Assembly: GCA_020024855.1 (NCBI GenBank)
Contig: JAHHTB010000110.1
Span: forward strand, 1-6,218
DNA length: 6,218 bases
Direction of reading: 5' to 3'
Source: Fusobacterium sp.
GTDB taxonomy: Bacteria > Fusobacteriota > Fusobacteriia > Fusobacteriales > Fusobacteriaceae
Shown here in pieces: positions 1 to 6,020 of the stretch (positions within the stretch are counted from its first letter, which is position 1; each line of letters opens with the position of its first letter). Position numbers and translations under genes: made by a program. The notes under the pieces were generated by a model. The model did not search any database, had not been told where the DNA came from, and saw only the letters and a program-made list of their open reading frames with translations.

Positions 1-152
1 GAGTTGATAAAGCAAGAAGTAGAAATATGAAAAGTCATGGACTTGGACTTTCAATAGTAAAAAAAATTACAGAAGTTTTAAATATAGATTTAGATATTGA
101 AAGTGAATTAGGAAAGGGAACTACAATTAAAGTTACACTTCCGCTTTCTTAA
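1..152 (+). CDS. Sensor histidine kinase, C-terminal end (partial)
   Basis: This is the last 49 codons of a gene that begins before the window; the reading frame starts at base 3 and ends with TAA at 150-152. The translation begins VDKARSRNMKSHGLGLSIVK, followed by a KITEVLNI stretch, and closes with SELGKGTTIKVTLPLS. The VDKARS segment matches the end of the F-box region, GLGLSIVK is the G2 ATP-binding box, and LGKGTTIKVTLP is the final strand of the HATPase_c (GHKL) fold of orthodox two-component histidine kinases. The dimerisation/phosphoacceptor and sensor domains lie outside the window, so the signal sensed cannot be stated. The gene is convergent with the minus-strand operon that fills the rest of the window, so there is no sign that they share control. 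The family call is firm; the specific kinase is unknown. Confidence 0.88.
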   Translation, partial: VDKARSRNMKSHGLGLSIVKKITEVLNIDLDIESELGKGTTIKVTLPLS

Positions 153-231
153 GAAGATAAAAAATATTTTTTAAAAAATAAAAAAATTTTAATACATTAT
201 TTTTTTATGGGACTTTTATTTCTTGGGAATT

Positions 232-270
232 AAATAGTCAAAGAATATAAAAATTCTTTGACTATTTTTT
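232..270 (+). terminator. Hairpin terminator between convergent genes, probably bidirectional
   Basis: A perfect 14-bp stem pairs AAATAGTCAAAGAA (232-245) with TTCTTTGACTATTT (254-267) around an 8-nt loop. On the plus strand it runs into a TTTTTT tract (265-270), as expected for Rho-independent termination of the histidine kinase gene. Read on the minus strand, the same stem lies just after the YitT stop codon and ends in CTATTTAATT, a shorter U-rich tail, so it can plausibly end the minus-strand operon as well. The stem is AT-rich but long. Confidence 0.85.
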
Positions 271-282
271 ATCAAAAGGGGG

Positions 283-1149
283 CTAATTCTCTTTTAAATT
301 TTGAAGTCCATCTTCTTTTCCCCAAGCTGAAATAGTAGGTACTATATTTATAAAAGCATCTTCATCTATTTTTGTTATAAAATCTTTAATAAGCATTGCC
401 TCTCTTAATGAACACACAGAAATTATTTTTTCTCTTTTTATATGATTACGTCCGCCATAAACATAACCTATACTGAATCCTCTGTTTATTGTATTTTTCA
501 TAAAAATTGAAATTTTATTAAGCTGATCACTTATTATTACAACTTTTACTAATGAAGATCCAAATCCAAATAATACAATACTTATTGTTTTACTATACAC
601 CATCTGCATTATTATTGCATAAAGTACTGCAGTTCTCCCAAAAATAAATCCTGACATTAAAAGAATAGTTATATCTATACAAAGAAGTACTTGACTTATT
701 CCCATAAAAGAAAATAATTTTTTATGAAGAATTTTAGCAACTGTATCAGAACTTCCTTGTGAAAATCCTCTTTTTAATACAAGACCTGTTCCTATTCCCA
801 TAAATATACCATAGTATATACAAATCAATATTTTATCTGGTGTATCACTAAGAAAATTAAACTTAATGTGATTCATCAAAATAAGAATAATAGGATATGT
901 AGTTGATAAAAGAATTATTTTTCTAACTTCTCTCATTCCTAAAACTATTCTTGCTGCTAATAAAATAAAGAGACATATAGCATAATAAATGTATGTATAA
1001 TTAAAATTTATTATTTTTCCAATTGTAAGTGATAAACCTGTTATCCCTCCTACAATCAGATTATTTGGTTTTAAAATGCATACTACTGAAAAAGCCTGAA
1101 TAATACAACCTACATAAACAACTACATAATCCATTATTTTTTTATTCAT
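283..1149 (-). CDS. YitT family membrane protein (DUF161 + DUF2179)
   Basis: This 288-residue protein has the YitT-family architecture: a multi-pass membrane region over about residues 7-205 and a small soluble C-terminal DUF2179-type domain over about 223-277. Hydrophobic segments are visible near 8-26, 30-48, 53-70, 78-93, 108-125, 150-168 and 172-205. Family hallmarks are PNNLIVGGITGLSL (28-41) and GLVLKRGFSQGSSDTVAKIL (122-141), the two glycine-rich motifs repeated in these proteins. The tail has the typical arrangement of a glycine pair (YGG), REKIISVCS, then IDEDAFINIVP. Members are inner-membrane proteins with no established transport substrate that I know of. The start ATG is preceded by AGAGGGAG, a good ribosome binding site. 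It begins 21 nt after the TIM-barrel gene, with no promoter or terminator between, so it is the last gene of that operon. A link to the neighbouring metabolic genes is inferred only from position. Confidence 0.87.
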   Translation of the reverse strand: MNKKIMDYVVVYVGCIIQAFSVVCILKPNNLIVGGITGLSLTIGKIINFNYTYIYYAICLFILLAARIVLGMREVRKIILLSTTYPIILILMNHIKFNFLSDTPDKILICIYYGIFMGIGTGLVLKRGFSQGSSDTVAKILHKKLFSFMGISQVLLCIDITILLMSGFIFGRTAVLYAIIMQMVYSKTISIVLFGFGSSLVKVVIISDQLNKISIFMKNTINRGFSIGYVYGGRNHIKREKIISVCSLREAMLIKDFITKIDEDAFINIVPTISAWGKEDGLQNLKEN

Positions 1150-1170
1150 AGACTCCCTCTTCTCTAAAAA

Positions 1171-2217
1171 TTATTTTGAATAGTATTTATTTCTTAAGTT
1201 GCTTAAATATGCAAATCCTTTTTTTACACCTTCCATTTGTTTTACTAAAAGTTCTTCTAAAAGTTCTTCTGAAACTTCTTGAGGATAATAATATTCTAAT
1301 GGTTTTATTACATCATAATCATATAAAGGCTTTTCAATTTTAAATGTTCCTTCCCCAACTTTCTCTACTCCACCTGTTCCTGGATTTCTTTTAAATTGTG
1401 CACAATATGGATAGCACATCTCAAGATTAATTCTTGTTAAAGTTGATTTTTCCATAATTATTTCAAATGATTTTTCTAAATCTATGTTTCCTTCTCCTGC
1501 TGGAACACCACAAACAACATATCCATATTTATCATTTGGTTCTTCTATAATTATATGATCTTTAAAGTGAGTACTTAAAGTATATGGTGCCATATTCTCT
1601 ACTGCTTTAAGTGGTTCTTCCCAAACCATCATAGAGTTTCCAAAATCATAATGAAGTCCAACCCATGGAGAGTTTACTCTTTTCATTACTTCAACTAATT
1701 CTTCAGATGTTTCGTATTCATGATTTTCTAAAGATAATTTTACTCTATATTTTTTTAATACAGGTATTAATCTATTAATTTTTTCTATTCCTTCTTCAAA
1801 TGAATTTGGATCTACATCATAACGAACTTTAGCAAAATCATATGCTCCTTGTGAACCTGTTACAGCTTCTTGTGATTTGTTTAATGGTTTTATAGGAATA
1901 TACGATCTTACTATATCTGCCCCTAGTTTACTTGCAACTTTTATAACCTCAACCATATGATCATAATCTAAGTTTCTTGTATCTAGTTCTACATATAAAT
2001 TATACTTATCTATTAGAGCTTTTAATTTTGCTAAATGTTCATCATCATTACTTCCTAAAGCTCCCCATACTTGATCTAATCCATAATCAGGAACTACATT
2101 TATTTCTACTCCTTCAAATCCAAGCTCATGAGCCTTTTCTACAAACTGGAACACATCCATTCTATTATTTTGAAACCATAAGTGAAGACTTTCTGATTCA
2201 ATTCCTATTTTTAACAT
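1171..2217 (-). CDS. Xylose-isomerase-like TIM-barrel protein (sugar phosphate isomerase/epimerase family)
   Basis: This 348-residue cytosolic protein belongs to the AP-endonuclease-2/xylose-isomerase-like TIM-barrel superfamily. The first strand begins at MLKIGIE, and GFEGVEINV (33-41) is the usual second-strand motif. Likely divalent-metal ligands at the C-terminal ends of the strands are Glu164 (in LENHE), Asp191 (in GLHYDFGN), His217 (in STHFKDH) and Glu266 (in INLEMCYPY). GEGNIDLEKSFEII (241-254) is the conserved late-barrel motif. The family includes isomerases, epimerases, dehydratases and decarboxylases acting on sugars and polyols, so the exact reaction cannot be read from sequence. 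About 80 residues follow the last metal ligand, more than in compact members of about 280 residues, and this C-terminal extension may shape the active site or an oligomer contact. An AAGGGGG ribosome binding site lies 9 nt before the ATG. The gene is 48 nt downstream of the YihN-like transporter gene. The pairing resembles E. coli yihM-yihN, where YihM is also a TIM-barrel protein of this type, but orthology to YihM is not established here. Confidence 0.85.
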   Translation of the reverse strand: MLKIGIESESLHLWFQNNRMDVFQFVEKAHELGFEGVEINVVPDYGLDQVWGALGSNDDEHLAKLKALIDKYNLYVELDTRNLDYDHMVEVIKVASKLGADIVRSYIPIKPLNKSQEAVTGSQGAYDFAKVRYDVDPNSFEEGIEKINRLIPVLKKYRVKLSLENHEYETSEELVEVMKRVNSPWVGLHYDFGNSMMVWEEPLKAVENMAPYTLSTHFKDHIIIEEPNDKYGYVVCGVPAGEGNIDLEKSFEIIMEKSTLTRINLEMCYPYCAQFKRNPGTGGVEKVGEGTFKIEKPLYDYDVIKPLEYYYPQEVSEELLEELLVKQMEGVKKGFAYLSNLRNKYYSK

Positions 2218-2265
2218 ATTATTTTCCCCCTTATCACTTATATAATTTATAAATTTATTTTTTTA

Positions 2266-3537
2266 TTATGCAACTACTTCTTCCTGTTGTTTCTTTTTAA
2301 TCATTTTTAATAATAAAGTTGTAATTACTACACCAAGAATAGCAAACCCTACCATTGTAGTAAATACCATTCTGTATCCTATCATTCCAGGATTTTTATC
2401 TAACATACTTCCATAAAGAGTGAAAGCAAACATTTGTGGACAGTATCCAAAAATACAAGCTATTGACATTGCAGCTCCACTTATATGTCTTGGTACTCTT
2501 ATCTCATCAATTGGTGCAAAGAAAACTGCTCTCATTGAAAAGATAATTGCTCCAAATCCTAATGTACATATCATACCAACATAGACATTCATTGTTTCAT
2601 GTGGTAAGAAAATAAATCCAACCATTGCTATTGCTGCAACAACAAGTGCAACTCTTAAAAATTTAGTTGCTGATTTAAATTTCTTATCTGCTAACATTCC
2701 ACCAAGCGGTCCTCCAACCATTTTTAAACCATATTGATTTATAATTCCATAAGCTCCAACAAGTGTTACAGGCATTCCATAAATATCTTTTAAGAATGGA
2801 ATGAAATATGTAAGTCCACAATATACTGAATAGATTGAAGCTATTGTTAAAGATACTACCCATATTTCTGGAGTTTTTACTGCCTGAATAACTCCATCCA
2901 TAGCTACTTTATTTTTATTTAATTCTTTTCCATCTTTTCCTACCATTGCCTTATCATCTTCAACAAGTATATAACACATAATTCCAACTACAATAACTGT
3001 TCCTGAAAAAAATAAAATAGAACCTCTAAATGCTGCTGATCCTTTTCCTAATAAAGCAAAAATTCCTAATGCAGAGAAAGCAACTATTGTATCAACAACT
3101 CCTCTACCAGCTTCTAAAAATCCAAAAAGTCTTCCTTGCTCTGTTTCATCTCCAAGAAGTCTTATAGCTTTTAAAAGAACTGGCCAATAAACAACTTCTC
3201 CAAAGAAAGATAATAATCCCCATACAACAAGTATTCCAATATATCCTGGGAATGTTGATAAATATATTCCTATAAGCCCTATACAAACAAGTGAAACTGA
3301 AATCATTATCCTCTTTGAAAATCTATCAGATATATATATTGAAGCAAAGTTTCCTATTGTTTGAACTAATCCATAAACAGAAAGTGCTGCCCCTATTTGA
3401 GTATGTGATAATCCCATAAACTCTTGCATTGGAACATAGAAAGCATCTTTTAACGATGATAACTTAAAAATTGTTCCTCCACTTATTACCAAAATCACAA
3501 ACGTAAACCATTTTTTAAAATTTGCATTTTTTGCCAT
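2266..3537 (-). CDS. yihN: MFS transporter, YihN-like
   Basis: This 423-residue, 12-segment major facilitator protein of the inner membrane resembles, from memory, E. coli YihN throughout. Shared blocks are GGTIFKLSSLKDAFYVPMQE (20-39), WPVLLKAIRLLG (118-129), QGRLFGFLEAGRGVVDTIVA (134-153), YCGLTYFIPFLK (239-250) and GAYGIINQYGLKMVGGPLGG (261-280). The DRFSKR turn (71-76) after the second segment is the remnant of the MFS loop 2-3 motif, and the polar stretch at 193-220 is the central cytoplasmic loop. YihN sits beside the sulfoquinovose genes in E. coli, but its substrate is not known to me, so the cargo is best described as an unidentified sugar or sugar-like anion. I chose ATG at 3537 over an in-frame TTG at 3552: AAGGGGTGG at 3549-3541 is an obvious ribosome binding site that fits only the ATG, and the TTG would place it inside the coding region. 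It is the first gene of a three-gene operon with its own promoter. Confidence 0.85.
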   Translation of the reverse strand: MAKNANFKKWFTFVILVISGGTIFKLSSLKDAFYVPMQEFMGLSHTQIGAALSVYGLVQTIGNFASIYISDRFSKRIMISVSLVCIGLIGIYLSTFPGYIGILVVWGLLSFFGEVVYWPVLLKAIRLLGDETEQGRLFGFLEAGRGVVDTIVAFSALGIFALLGKGSAAFRGSILFFSGTVIVVGIMCYILVEDDKAMVGKDGKELNKNKVAMDGVIQAVKTPEIWVVSLTIASIYSVYCGLTYFIPFLKDIYGMPVTLVGAYGIINQYGLKMVGGPLGGMLADKKFKSATKFLRVALVVAAIAMVGFIFLPHETMNVYVGMICTLGFGAIIFSMRAVFFAPIDEIRVPRHISGAAMSIACIFGYCPQMFAFTLYGSMLDKNPGMIGYRMVFTTMVGFAILGVVITTLLLKMIKKKQQEEVVA

Positions 3538-3540
3538 TTT

Positions 3541-3549
3541 CCACCCCTT
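3541..3549 (-). promoter_or_regulatory. Ribosome binding site that sets the MFS start
   Basis: The minus strand reads AAGGGGTGG, then AAA, then ATGGCAAAA. The purine run ends 3 nt before ATG 3537, with its AAGGGG core at normal Shine-Dalgarno distance. The site overlaps the alternative in-frame TTG (3552-3550) so closely that it cannot serve it. This supports a 423-residue product. Confidence 0.75.
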
Positions 3550-3589
3550 CAAATTTAATAATTAATGTTTTATACTTTCTATATTTGTA

Positions 3590-3618
3590 AATATATCATA
3601 CATTTCACTAAATTTCAA
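3590..3618 (-). promoter_or_regulatory. Sigma-70 type promoter of the yihN-like operon
   Basis: On the minus strand a -35 box TTGAAA (3618-3613) is separated by exactly 17 nt from a -10 box TATATT (3595-3590). A TG dinucleotide one base before the -10 box (TGATATATT) gives an extended -10. The predicted transcript starts near 3583, leaving a leader of about 45 nt to the MFS ATG. The promoter lies downstream of the terminator of the preceding operon, so the three genes can be transcribed independently. Confidence 0.72.
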
Positions 3619-3620
3619 CA

Positions 3621-3660
3621 TATTTTTTGTTTCTTTTGTTGTTTTTTATGTTTTTATGTG
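3621..3660 (-). promoter_or_regulatory. A-rich repeat region upstream of the promoter, candidate DeoR-type operator
   Basis: Directly upstream of the -35 box the minus strand is a run of A-tracts punctuated by single C residues: CACATAAAA, ACATAAAAAA, CAACAAAAGAA, ACAAAAAATA. The C positions are 3658, 3650, 3641, 3638 and 3629, a spacing of roughly 8-9 nt. It resembles in texture the cleaner 10-nt repeats upstream of the symporter-DeoR operon. It could be an operator for the DeoR protein encoded next door, an UP element, or simply curved A-tract DNA. The assignment is inference. Confidence 0.35.
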
Positions 3661-3674
3661 ATTTTTAGTTTTAA

Positions 3675-3713
3675 TAAAAATAAAAACAGCCTTTTATAAT
3701 TTGGCTGTTTTTA
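3675..3713 (-). terminator. Rho-independent terminator after the DeoR gene
   Basis: An 11-bp perfect stem pairs TAAAAACAGCC (3681-3691) with GGCTGTTTTTA (3703-3713) around an 11-nt loop; the GGCTG/CAGCC core is GC-rich for this DNA. On the minus strand it lies 5 nt after the DeoR stop codon, and the right arm runs into TTTTTATTTTTATT, a good U-tract. It separates the symporter-DeoR operon from the yihN-like operon. Confidence 0.88.
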
Positions 3714-3718
3714 CTTTT

Positions 3719-4483
3719 TTATAAATTAATAATATTTATATTATCATCTTTATATTTTTGCTTTATATTGTTATCAAGTTTGGAATCTGTTATTATAAAG
3801 TCTATATCTTTCATTTCACAAATTTTTATAAGAGAGTTTGAATCTATTTTACTTGAATCTGCTAAAATAATTACTTCCTCACCTATCTCTATCATCTTTC
3901 TTTCAACTAATACTTCATCCATTAAAAAATCTGTTATCCCTCTTTTTAAAGATATTCCTCCAACACTTACAAATGATTTATCAACAGAAAAATTATCTAA
4001 AAAATTACTTGTAATCTCCCCTAAAAATGCAAATTCATTTTTATTATAAACTCCCCCTGCAAGTATTAAATTTATACCTTTTATATCTGCTAATTCTTCT
4101 GCTATTCTAAGAGAATTTGTTACTATTGTAAGAGAAGAATATCTATTTTTTATTAATCTTGCTATTTCTATATTAGTTGTACTACTATTAAGAGCTATTG
4201 TTTCTCCTTCTTTTATATAATTTAAAGCTAAAGTAGCTATTTCTTTTTTTTCTTCCGTATTTTTTACTTCTCTTAAAGAATATGTTAAATTTACACCTTC
4301 TTTATTTTTTAAAATAGCTCCACCATGAACTTTTTGAAGTTCTCCTTGTTTTTCTAAAAAATCTAAATCTCTTCTTACTGTTTCTAAAGAAATTCCTAGA
4401 AGTTCTACTAACTTTGAAGTTTTTACACTTCCATCTCTTTCTAAAATATCTAATATTTTATTATATCTATCATTTGCTAACAT
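3719..4483 (-). CDS. DeoR family transcriptional repressor
   Basis: This 254-residue cytosolic DNA-binding regulator has the standard DeoR length. The N-terminal winged helix-turn-helix covers about residues 1-56, with the recognition segment ISLETVRRDL (31-40) and the wing ending KVHGGAIL (51-58). The C-terminal DeoRC sensor domain (about 73-232) has NSSTTNIEIA (99-108), VTNSLRIAEEL (121-131), LAGGVYN (141-147), GGISLKRGITDF (175-186) and ILADSSK (206-212). Members usually bind a phosphorylated sugar and release their operator. The motif before STT is LNSSTT here, where many relatives have an Asp (LDSGSTT type), which may affect ligand choice. The ATG begins at the base immediately after the TAG of the symporter gene, and the ribosome binding site AAGGAG lies inside the symporter's last codons, so the two are translationally coupled. 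It probably represses its own operon and possibly the downstream one. Its ligand is unknown. Confidence 0.93.
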   Translation of the reverse strand: MLANDRYNKILDILERDGSVKTSKLVELLGISLETVRRDLDFLEKQGELQKVHGGAILKNKEGVNLTYSLREVKNTEEKKEIATLALNYIKEGETIALNSSTTNIEIARLIKNRYSSLTIVTNSLRIAEELADIKGINLILAGGVYNKNEFAFLGEITSNFLDNFSVDKSFVSVGGISLKRGITDFLMDEVLVERKMIEIGEEVIILADSSKIDSNSLIKICEMKDIDFIITDSKLDNNIKQKYKDDNINIINL

Positions 4484-4496
4484 CTACTTCTCCTTT
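4484..4496 (-). promoter_or_regulatory. Embedded ribosome binding site and TAG/ATG junction (translational coupling)
   Basis: The minus strand reads AAAAAGGAGAAGTAGATG. AAGGAG falls within the last lysine and glutamate codons of the symporter gene, followed by its TAG stop and, with no intervening base, the DeoR ATG. Ribosomes finishing the symporter can re-initiate on the repressor, which ties the levels of the two proteins. Confidence 0.8.
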
Positions 4497-5833
4497 TTAA
4501 TTATCTGAAAAAAATTGTTTGTTTCTCTCCTTACATCTGGATAAAGTAAAAGTATTCCAAAAAGATTAGGAAGTATCATTAAACCTAGAAGAATGTCTTG
4601 AAGATACCAAACAATGTGTAATCTACTTATTGAACCTATTATAACTATAATAATAAATATATATTTAAAATAAGAAGCTTTTTTTGAATTAAATACATAT
4701 GTCAAAGTTACTTTTCCAAAATACCATTGAGCTAAAATTGAAGAAAATGCAAATAGTATCATACTTATACCTATAATATATTTTAAAATACTATGAATTG
4801 AACCAAAAGCTGTTATAACATATATAGCAGGAGAAATTTTTTCTTGCATAACTCCTGATGTAAGAACTATAAAAGATGTTAATGAACATATTAATATTGT
4901 ATCAATAAATACCTCTAACAATCCATAAAGTCCTTGTCTTGCTGGATAATCTGTTATTGCTGCTGAATGAAGAACTGGAGCACTTCCTTCTCCAGCTTCA
5001 TTTGAATAAAGACCTCTTGCTATCCCATATCTTAAAGCTTCTTTCATTGTATATCCTAAAAATCCACCTCCAATTGATTGAGTATTAAAAGCATATTTTA
5101 ATATACTCATTATAGCATAAGGAAGCTGATTTATATTAGTAATAATTACAGTAATTCCTCCCAAAAAATATATAATAGTCATTATAGGAATTAATTTTTC
5201 TGCTACAGCACCTAACTTTTTTACCCCTCCTATTACAACCATTCCTATTAAAATTCCCATTAAAATTCCTGCAAATATAGGTTTAATATAAAAAATACTT
5301 TCTACCACATCAGCAACAGCATTTGATTGAATTAAAGCTCCACCACTTATTTGTAAGCACATAAAAATTGCAAAAATTACTGATACTTTTTTCCAACCAA
5401 GCCCCTTAGACAAATAATACATAGGTCCACCAACATAAGTTCCTTCTTCATCTTTTTCTCTATATATCATACCTATAACTATTTCTGCATATTTTGTTGC
5501 CATTCCCAAAATTCCTGCTAACCACATCCAAAAAACTGCTCCAGGTCCTCCACTTGCAATTGCTGTTGCAACTCCAACTATATTTCCATTGCCAACACAA
5601 CTACTTAAAGCAGTGCATAGAGCTTGAACAGATGATAATGTTCCTTCACCTTTTACTTCTTTATTTCCCCTCATTGAATTTATTAATTCTTTTATAGCTA
5701 GAGGAAAACCCTTTATTTGTATAAAACCTGTTATCAAAGTAAAAAATATACCTACTCCCATTAAAGTTATTATTAAATAATTCCCCCATATAACACCTGA
5801 TACTTGCTTTAATATTTCTTCTAACCTTTCCAT
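4484..5833 (-). CDS. AGCS family sodium:alanine/glycine symporter
   Basis: This 449-residue inner-membrane protein is full length for the alanine/glycine:cation symporter family (AgcS, AlsT/DagA type), which imports small neutral amino acids with Na+ or H+. The clearest signatures are CVGNGNIVGVATAIASGGPG (79-98) running into AVFWMW (99-104), GTYVGGPMYYLSKGLG (131-146), and ARGLYSNEAGEGSAPVLHSA (272-291), the conserved region around YSNEAGxGSAP. About ten to eleven hydrophobic segments are visible, for example 18-38, 101-121, 150-166, 184-203, 214-232, 305-327, 350-371, 389-404 and 412-430. The ATG at 5833 follows AGGAGG (5846-5841) at ideal distance. It is the first gene of a two-gene operon with the DeoR repressor. 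An amino-acid carrier under a sugar-type DeoR regulator is unusual, so the substrate could be something other than alanine or glycine. The family call is firm; the substrate is not. Confidence 0.93.
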   Translation of the reverse strand: MERLEEILKQVSGVIWGNYLIITLMGVGIFFTLITGFIQIKGFPLAIKELINSMRGNKEVKGEGTLSSVQALCTALSSCVGNGNIVGVATAIASGGPGAVFWMWLAGILGMATKYAEIVIGMIYREKDEEGTYVGGPMYYLSKGLGWKKVSVIFAIFMCLQISGGALIQSNAVADVVESIFYIKPIFAGILMGILIGMVVIGGVKKLGAVAEKLIPIMTIIYFLGGITVIITNINQLPYAIMSILKYAFNTQSIGGGFLGYTMKEALRYGIARGLYSNEAGEGSAPVLHSAAITDYPARQGLYGLLEVFIDTILICSLTSFIVLTSGVMQEKISPAIYVITAFGSIHSILKYIIGISMILFAFSSILAQWYFGKVTLTYVFNSKKASYFKYIFIIIVIIGSISRLHIVWYLQDILLGLMILPNLFGILLLYPDVRRETNNFFQIIKKEK

Positions 5834-5861
5834 AGTACTCCCTCCTAAAAATATCTACCAT

Positions 5862-5890
5862 ATAATACAATAATATTATCATATTTTTAA
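5862..5890 (-). promoter_or_regulatory. Probable promoter of the symporter-DeoR operon
   Basis: On the minus strand the best pair is a -35 TTAAAA (5890-5885) and a -10 TATTAT (5867-5862) with a 17-nt spacer. This gives a transcript start near 5855 and a leader of about 22 nt that just contains the AGGAGG site. The -35 box is weak and the area is very AT-rich, so another pairing (for example a -10 at GATAAT, 5880-5875) is possible. Confidence 0.5.
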
Positions 5891-5901
5891 TTTTTTTAAA
5901 A

Positions 5902-5931
5902 GTTTTTTTGTGTTATTTTGTGATATTTTGT
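5902..5931 (-). repeat. Three tandem 10-nt repeats, candidate DeoR operator
   Basis: On the minus strand three uninterrupted 10-nt units follow each other: ACAAAATATC (5931-5922), ACAAAATAAC (5921-5912) and ACAAAAAAAC (5911-5902). Each starts ACAAAA and ends in C, and the period is one DNA helical turn, so the same face is presented three times. Two looser copies, ACAAATTAAA (5966-5957) and ACAATATATT (5956-5947), are also 10 nt apart further upstream. They end about 11 nt upstream of the proposed -35 box. Direct repeats near the promoter suit DeoR-family repressors, which often bind several tandem sites. Phased A-tracts that bend DNA are the competing reading. Confidence 0.5.
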
Positions 5932-6020
5932 TTATTTTAATGAAAAAATATATTGTTTTAATTTGTTTTTAAGCTTATATAAAATTTACTTTATGAAAAT
6001 CAATTATTAATAACATAAAC

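Noticed and set aside
157..212. A/T palindromic runs such as AAAAAATATTTTTT after the histidine kinase gene, considered as a second terminator
   Set aside because: They are pure A/T with no GC in the stem, expected by chance in this composition; the hairpin at 232-270 explains termination far better.
153..282. Search for a small RNA or riboswitch in the convergent gap
   Set aside because: Apart from the terminator hairpin there is no promoter-like pair or structured GC-containing segment.
1977..2252. Plus-strand open frame of 91 codons opposite the TIM-barrel gene
   Set aside because: It is antisense to a well-supported gene, leucine/histidine-rich in the manner of a reverse-frame shadow, and matches no family I recognise.
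3768..4049. Plus-strand open frame of 93 codons opposite the DeoR gene
   Set aside because: It lies wholly inside the antisense of the conserved DeoR sensor domain; its serine/isoleucine-rich composition reflects the opposite strand.
5494..5697. Plus-strand open frame of 67 codons opposite the symporter gene
   Set aside because: A leucine-rich shadow of the symporter's conserved glycine-rich membrane region, with no family match.
5661..5882. Minus-strand open frame overlapping the symporter start, considered as a leader peptide or small protein
   Set aside because: Its ATG lacks a ribosome binding site (preceded by AAAATTAAAAAT), it would start upstream of the likely transcript start, and most of it is an alternative frame of the symporter N-terminus.
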